The notes beneath the pieces were generated by a model that was given only the letters and a program-made list of their open reading frames with translations, searched no databases and was not told the DNA's origin. Shown here piece after piece: positions 22,767 through 25,933 of a stretch of DNA of 25,933 bases (position 1 is its first letter; the number at the start of each line of letters is the position of its first letter). Origin of the DNA: Clostridia bacterium BRH_c25 (GTDB taxonomy: Bacteria > Bacillota_A > Clostridia > Lutisporales > Lutisporaceae); the NCBI GenBank assembly GCA_001515955.1, contig LOES01000148.1:1-25933 (forward strand). The letters run 5' to 3'. Position numbers and translations under genes: made by a program.

Positions 22767-23948
22767 ATGTATGAATACAGTATTTTAGAACAGGCCAAAC
22801 AGCTTCAGGAGACTTTGGTTTCTATAAGAAGGCAGATACATGCTTATCCGGAAATCGGCTTTAATGAGATAAAAACCTCAGCTCTGGTAGCAGATGAGCT
22901 CCGGAAGCTGGGGATTGATGTCAGTACCAATATAGCAGTTACCGGAGTAGTAGGAACATTGAAAGGCAAATATCCCGGACGGACAATGCTCATAAGAGCT
23001 GATATGGATTGTCTGAAGCTTGATGAGCTTAATGATGTTCCTTATAAATCAAGGAATGAAGGCTTTATGCATGCCTGCGGACATGATGCCCATACTACCT
23101 GCCTTCTGGGGGCTGCTATGCTTCTTTCTCAATACAGGGAACAGCTGAAGGGAAATGTAAAGTTCGTTTTCCAACCTGCTGAAGAGATAAATGGCGGAGC
23201 ACATCTCATGGTTAAGGAGGGCGTTCTGGAGAACCCCAGGGTGGATGCCGTAATGGGAATGCATATATGGCCTACCATACAAGCCGGGAAGATAGGAATA
23301 AGATATGGTGCCCTATGTGCAGCCCCGGATTTTTTTAAGATTGTTATCAAGGGAAGAGGTGGACATGCTGCAGTGCCCGATAAATGTATAGATCCGATAT
23401 CAGTAGGCTGCCAGGTTTACATGGGCTTACAAACAATAATCAGCAGGAGAATTGATCCCCTTGAACCTGCATTGATAACTGTCGGAAGACTAAATGCCGG
23501 AACTTCACTCAATATAATACCTGATGTGCTTGTTATGGAGGGAACTGTAAGGACCCTGGACAAGGAACTGAGGAAAAGAATGCCTCAGATGATAGAGACA
23601 ATGATAAAGGGTATTACCGAAGCCAATGGTGCGGGTTACGAATTCGAATACAGACAGAATTACCCGCCGCTTTTTAATGAAGATACATTGACACGACTTA
23701 TGGAGGAAACCGGGAAAGAAGTGTTGGGTGCCCAAAATGTAGTTATAATACAAAAGCCTACAATGGGTGGAGAGGATATAGCATATTTCCAGGAGAATAT
23801 CCCGGGAACCTTTTTCATAATCGGCACTCTGAATCCTGAAAAAGGGGCGGATAAACCTTTGCACAGTGCACAATTCAATATTGATGAGGATATATTATAT
23901 AAAGCATCAGCAGTTATTGCTGCAAGTACTCTCAAATATCTTGAATGA
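22767..23948 (+). CDS. M20-family amidohydrolase/carboxypeptidase (hippurate hydrolase-like)
   Basis: A 393-aa metal-dependent amide hydrolase of the M20D type. Metal ligands and catalytic residues are seen in ACGHDAH (Cys104, His106), PAEE (Glu139-Glu140), MHIWP (His166) and the C-terminal LHSAQF. The dimerisation domain contains GRGGHAAVPDKCIDP, and GEDIAYFQENIPG is typical. The family removes N-acyl groups from amino acids or cleaves small amides. The gene is 25 nt after ribokinase, has GAGGAG ahead, and ends before the operon terminator, so it is probably the last gene of the nucleoside operon. Its role there is unexplained. Confidence 0.9.
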   Translation: MYEYSILEQAKQLQETLVSIRRQIHAYPEIGFNEIKTSALVADELRKLGIDVSTNIAVTGVVGTLKGKYPGRTMLIRADMDCLKLDELNDVPYKSRNEGFMHACGHDAHTTCLLGAAMLLSQYREQLKGNVKFVFQPAEEINGGAHLMVKEGVLENPRVDAVMGMHIWPTIQAGKIGIRYGALCAAPDFFKIVIKGRGGHAAVPDKCIDPISVGCQVYMGLQTIISRRIDPLEPALITVGRLNAGTSLNIIPDVLVMEGTVRTLDKELRKRMPQMIETMIKGITEANGAGYEFEYRQNYPPLFNEDTLTRLMEETGKEVLGAQNVVIIQKPTMGGEDIAYFQENIPGTFFIIGTLNPEKGADKPLHSAQFNIDEDILYKASAVIAASTLKYLE

Positions 23949-24045
23949 TGTGGCAGTAACTCCCCTTAGCATATTGAGATCTTCAGGGAGCACCTATATG
24001 GAGGCTCTGTATGGAGCAAGGGAGTTTGTACTGGAATGAGAGAAT

Positions 24046-24076
24046 AAAAGCCGGGATGCGCTGCATCCCGGCTTTT
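24046..24076. terminator. Strong bidirectional terminator between convergent genes
   Basis: AAAAGCCGGGATGC (24046-24059) is fully complementary to GCATCCCGGCTTTT (24063-24076) around a 3-nt loop. It has A on one side and T on the other, so it can end both the nucleoside operon (plus strand) and the flavoprotein gene (minus strand, stop at 24082). The 97 bp between 23949 and 24045 hold no other feature I can see. Confidence 0.88.
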
Positions 24077-24081
24077 AATAA

Positions 24082-24708
24082 TTAACGTATAAAATTGGTC
24101 CTTGCCCGTAGCTCCTTTTCCGGAAGCTTAACCCCTGCTTCTTTACCGGTCTGTATGCTTTTCAAAAGCCAGGCCATGTTTTTACCCAGTACTCTCATTG
24201 TTTGCATTCCTTCCAAATCTTGTTTTACTTCTTCAGGAGTATTTCCATGAACCATATTCCAGTATTGGGAAGATACAACAGGCATATTTGAAATAGTAAA
24301 ATATTTATTTAACTGTTCAAGGGCTGCGGTTGAACCACCGCGGCGGCAGCTTACAATTGCAGCACCGGGCTTATATTGAAAACAATCTCCGGAATAGAAG
24401 AATCTATCTAAAAATGATGTCATCTGACCGGATGCAGCTGCATAATGTACCGGGGAACCAAAGATAAAACCGTCAGCTTCTTTAGCTTTTACCAAGGCAA
24501 TATTTACTGCATCATCGTCATATACGCATTTGCCGGAGTCATCTTTGGAACAACCGCCGCAAGCCATGCAGCCGCGAATAGGCTTGTTTCCGATATGGAA
24601 AATTTCTGTTTCGATATTTTCTTTTTCCAGTTCCTTCGCTACTTCGCATAAGGCAGTATAAGTACATCCTTTAGACTTTGGACTTCCGTTAATAAGTAAT
24701 ACTTTCAT
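24082..24708 (-). CDS. Flavodoxin-like NADPH-dependent FMN reductase / iron-sulfur flavoprotein type
   Basis: A 208-aa cytosolic flavoprotein starting MKVLLINGSPKSKG at 24708, where GAGGT lies about 6 nt upstream; an in-frame 21-residue extension has no ribosome site. The phosphate loop of FMN is NGSPKSKGCT, and FGSPVHYAAASGQM is the second flavin-binding segment. The cysteines C47-xx-C50-xx-C53-x7-C61 form the compact cluster motif of iron-sulfur flavoproteins of anaerobes, so a 4Fe-4S centre is plausible. It is probably an electron-transfer or quinone/oxygen-detoxifying reductase. It shares a strand with the regulator upstream but is 147 nt away, likely a separate unit. Confidence 0.87.
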   Translation of the reverse strand: MKVLLINGSPKSKGCTYTALCEVAKELEKENIETEIFHIGNKPIRGCMACGGCSKDDSGKCVYDDDAVNIALVKAKEADGFIFGSPVHYAAASGQMTSFLDRFFYSGDCFQYKPGAAIVSCRRGGSTAALEQLNKYFTISNMPVVSSQYWNMVHGNTPEEVKQDLEGMQTMRVLGKNMAWLLKSIQTGKEAGVKLPEKELRARTNFIR

Positions 24709-24726
24709 TTTATACCTCGCTTTAAT

Positions 24727-24772
24727 TTTATATTTATCAGATATTGAGTGCCGGTATGGCATCTTACTCAAT
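24727..24772 (-). promoter_or_regulatory. Dyad and weak -10 upstream of the flavoprotein gene
   Basis: ATTGAGT (24743-24749) and ACTCAAT (24766-24772) are inverted repeats with 16 nt between them, and an inner GCC/GGC pair extends the symmetry. A TATAAA lies at 24732-24727 on the minus strand without a clear -35, so the dyad would overlap or adjoin the promoter and could be an operator or a small hairpin. Confidence 0.3.
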
Positions 24773-24855
24773 AATCCTCATCATGAGAAACGGTGCGCTA
24801 CTATATTATTTTACTTGTAATGGATATGGAAGGCAATCCCATCATGAAAAATAAT

Positions 24856-25933
24856 CTACAAAGCTTCAATTATTTGCGAAAGCCTTTTTATTCCGCAGGC
24901 CAGATCATCCAGTGATGCATAGGAGTAGGAAATTCTTAAACATGGATTTAGGGTGAAGCTATAAAGACTGCCCGGGTTTATCAATATATTTTCTTTTAGT
25001 GCCAGCTTGAATAATCCCTCGGTTGATACTGACGGAGCCAGTTTTAGCCATATATAGTAGCCGCCCTTTGGGACATCCCAGGAGGCCAGGTGGGCAAAGT
25101 ACTGCTCCAACAGATTTAGCACAAAGCTTCTCCGGTTGGTTAATTGAGCTCTGAAAGATTTTAAATGATCCTCATATAAGCCACTTTCGATCCACTCGGT
25201 TAATGCCCATTGTGACAGAGAACTGGCACCGTAATCAGTCTGCATTTTTATATCTCCGAGTCTCTCCACTACGGGCTCGGGACCTGCGATCCATCCGATC
25301 CTCAGCCCTGGGGCGAGGGATTTTGAAACGCTGCCCAAATAAAGAACATTGCCGGTATCATCATGGGCTTTAAGGGGTAAGGGAGGCAGCTCATCAAACC
25401 ACAATTCCCTATAAACATCATCTTCGATTATCGGAAGTTGATTCAACTTGCACCACCTTAGCACTTCCAAACGCCGACCGGAGCTCATGGTCAATCCTGT
25501 AGGATTATGAAAGGAGGGAATGGTATAGAGGATCGAAGTGCTGTTTTTCATGTCCGCTTTATTTATCATCCAGGGTATTAAGCCATCTTTGTCCATAGGG
25601 ACACCCTTCATTTTCATTCCTGTTGATTCAAAAACATGAAGTGACTTCAGATATGACGGCTCTTCTATGAAAACTGTGGAATCAGGACTTAGCATACTGA
25701 TGGAAATCAGCTGCAAAGCTTGTAAAGAACCTGATACTATGAGTATTTGAGACGCTGGAATATTCAATTTTAAGCTTTGGAGATAATTGCTGATAGCTTT
25801 TCTTAGTTCAGCAAGGCCAAGGGGTTCAACATAGTTCAGTGAGTAAGCTCTGGATGGGATTTTATCCAGCACTTTTTTCATCGTTTCATGGGGAAATAAA
25901 TCAGGGGACATTTCACCGGTACTAAGTCTGATG
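24856..25933 (-). CDS. MocR-type (GntR/aminotransferase) regulator, C-terminal part, cut by window end
   Basis: Open from the window edge to the stop at 24856. The visible ~359 residues are a fold-type I PLP aminotransferase domain: YVEPLGLAELRKAISNYL, the SGSLQALQLI segment, HNPTG, IEDDVYRELW, and GSVSKSLAPGLRIGW with the PLP-binding Lys. The frame stays open 5' of the Met at 25911 and reads LSTGEMSPDLFP, matching the start of the aminotransferase domain in MocR/PdxR regulators. So a GntR-type winged-helix domain probably lies beyond the window, and the Met at 25911 is not the true start. A free class I aminotransferase is the alternative. Confidence 0.82.
   Translation of the reverse strand, partial: IRLSTGEMSPDLFPHETMKKVLDKIPSRAYSLNYVEPLGLAELRKAISNYLQSLKLNIPASQILIVSGSLQALQLISISMLSPDSTVFIEEPSYLKSLHVFESTGMKMKGVPMDKDGLIPWMINKADMKNSTSILYTIPSFHNPTGLTMSSGRRLEVLRWCKLNQLPIIEDDVYRELWFDELPPLPLKAHDDTGNVLYLGSVSKSLAPGLRIGWIAGPEPVVERLGDIKMQTDYGASSLSQWALTEWIESGLYEDHLKSFRAQLTNRRSFVLNLLEQYFAHLASWDVPKGGYYIWLKLAPSVSTEGLFKLALKENILINPGSLYSFTLNPCLRISYSYASLDDLACGIKRLSQIIEAL

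Noticed and set aside
1..25933. CRISPR array, tRNA, rRNA, insertion sequence, prophage or toxin-antitoxin system
   Set aside because: No regularly spaced repeats, tRNA cloverleaf with CCA-like ends, rRNA motifs, transposase or integrase motifs were found on either strand.

Overview
The window looks like chromosomal DNA of a low-to-moderate-GC Firmicute, most probably an anaerobic clostridium. Signs are strong AGGAGG-type ribosome sites, lipobox lipoproteins, DeoD and LacI families of the Firmicutes type, an iron-sulfur flavoprotein-like reductase and dense, overlapping operons. I see no rRNA, tRNA, CRISPR array, intact insertion sequence or phage gene. The genus cannot be fixed from what is here.

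Layout. (1) 1-463: an intergenic zone with a minus-strand gene remnant (80-241), its likely terminator (13-38) and ribosome-site-like motifs that lack an ATG. (2) 464-8424, plus strand: a five-gene dipeptide/oligopeptide-type ABC importer (binding lipoprotein, two permeases, two ATPases), then two tandem, diverged members of the alanine dehydrogenase/PNT family; a rho-independent terminator follows at 8467-8499. (3) 8640-10452: a scarred stretch. An ECF-type promoter drives an ORF that starts like an ECF sigma factor but continues as something else. After a candidate multi-helix RNA comes an ORF holding only the C-terminal, Ser-containing half of a subtilisin-like protease. (4) 10526-11358: a stand-alone purine nucleoside phosphorylase (deoD) unit with its own promoter and terminator. 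(5) 11403-23948, plus strand: a large nucleoside catabolism operon: a BMP/Nup-type nucleoside ABC importer (lipoprotein, double ATPase, two permeases), two tandem nucleoside hydrolases, an MtaD-like amidohydrolase, an ADP-ribosylglycohydrolase-family protein, a LacI regulator, ribokinase and an M20 amidohydrolase. It ends at a strong, probably bidirectional terminator (24046-24076). (6) 24082-25933, minus strand: a flavodoxin-like reductase and the C-terminal part of a MocR-type (GntR-aminotransferase) regulator cut by the window edge.

How the genes work together. The second operon reads as a pathway: import nucleosides, deaminate and/or hydrolyse the N-glycosidic bond, then phosphorylate ribose to ribose 5-phosphate. 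Control is likely by the encoded LacI protein at a 27-bp palindrome lying on the predicted transcription start. The amidohydrolase variant, the ADP-ribosylglycohydrolase-like protein and the M20 enzyme suggest the natural substrates go beyond plain purine ribosides. The first operon couples peptide-like uptake to two NAD-type amino-acid dehydrogenase relatives that carry a Trp...Arg-Lys-Asp motif resembling N5-(carboxyethyl)ornithine synthase rather than alanine dehydrogenase. An opine-like or N-carboxyalkyl amino acid substrate is therefore worth testing. Both transport operons place a strong stem-loop just after the binding-protein gene.
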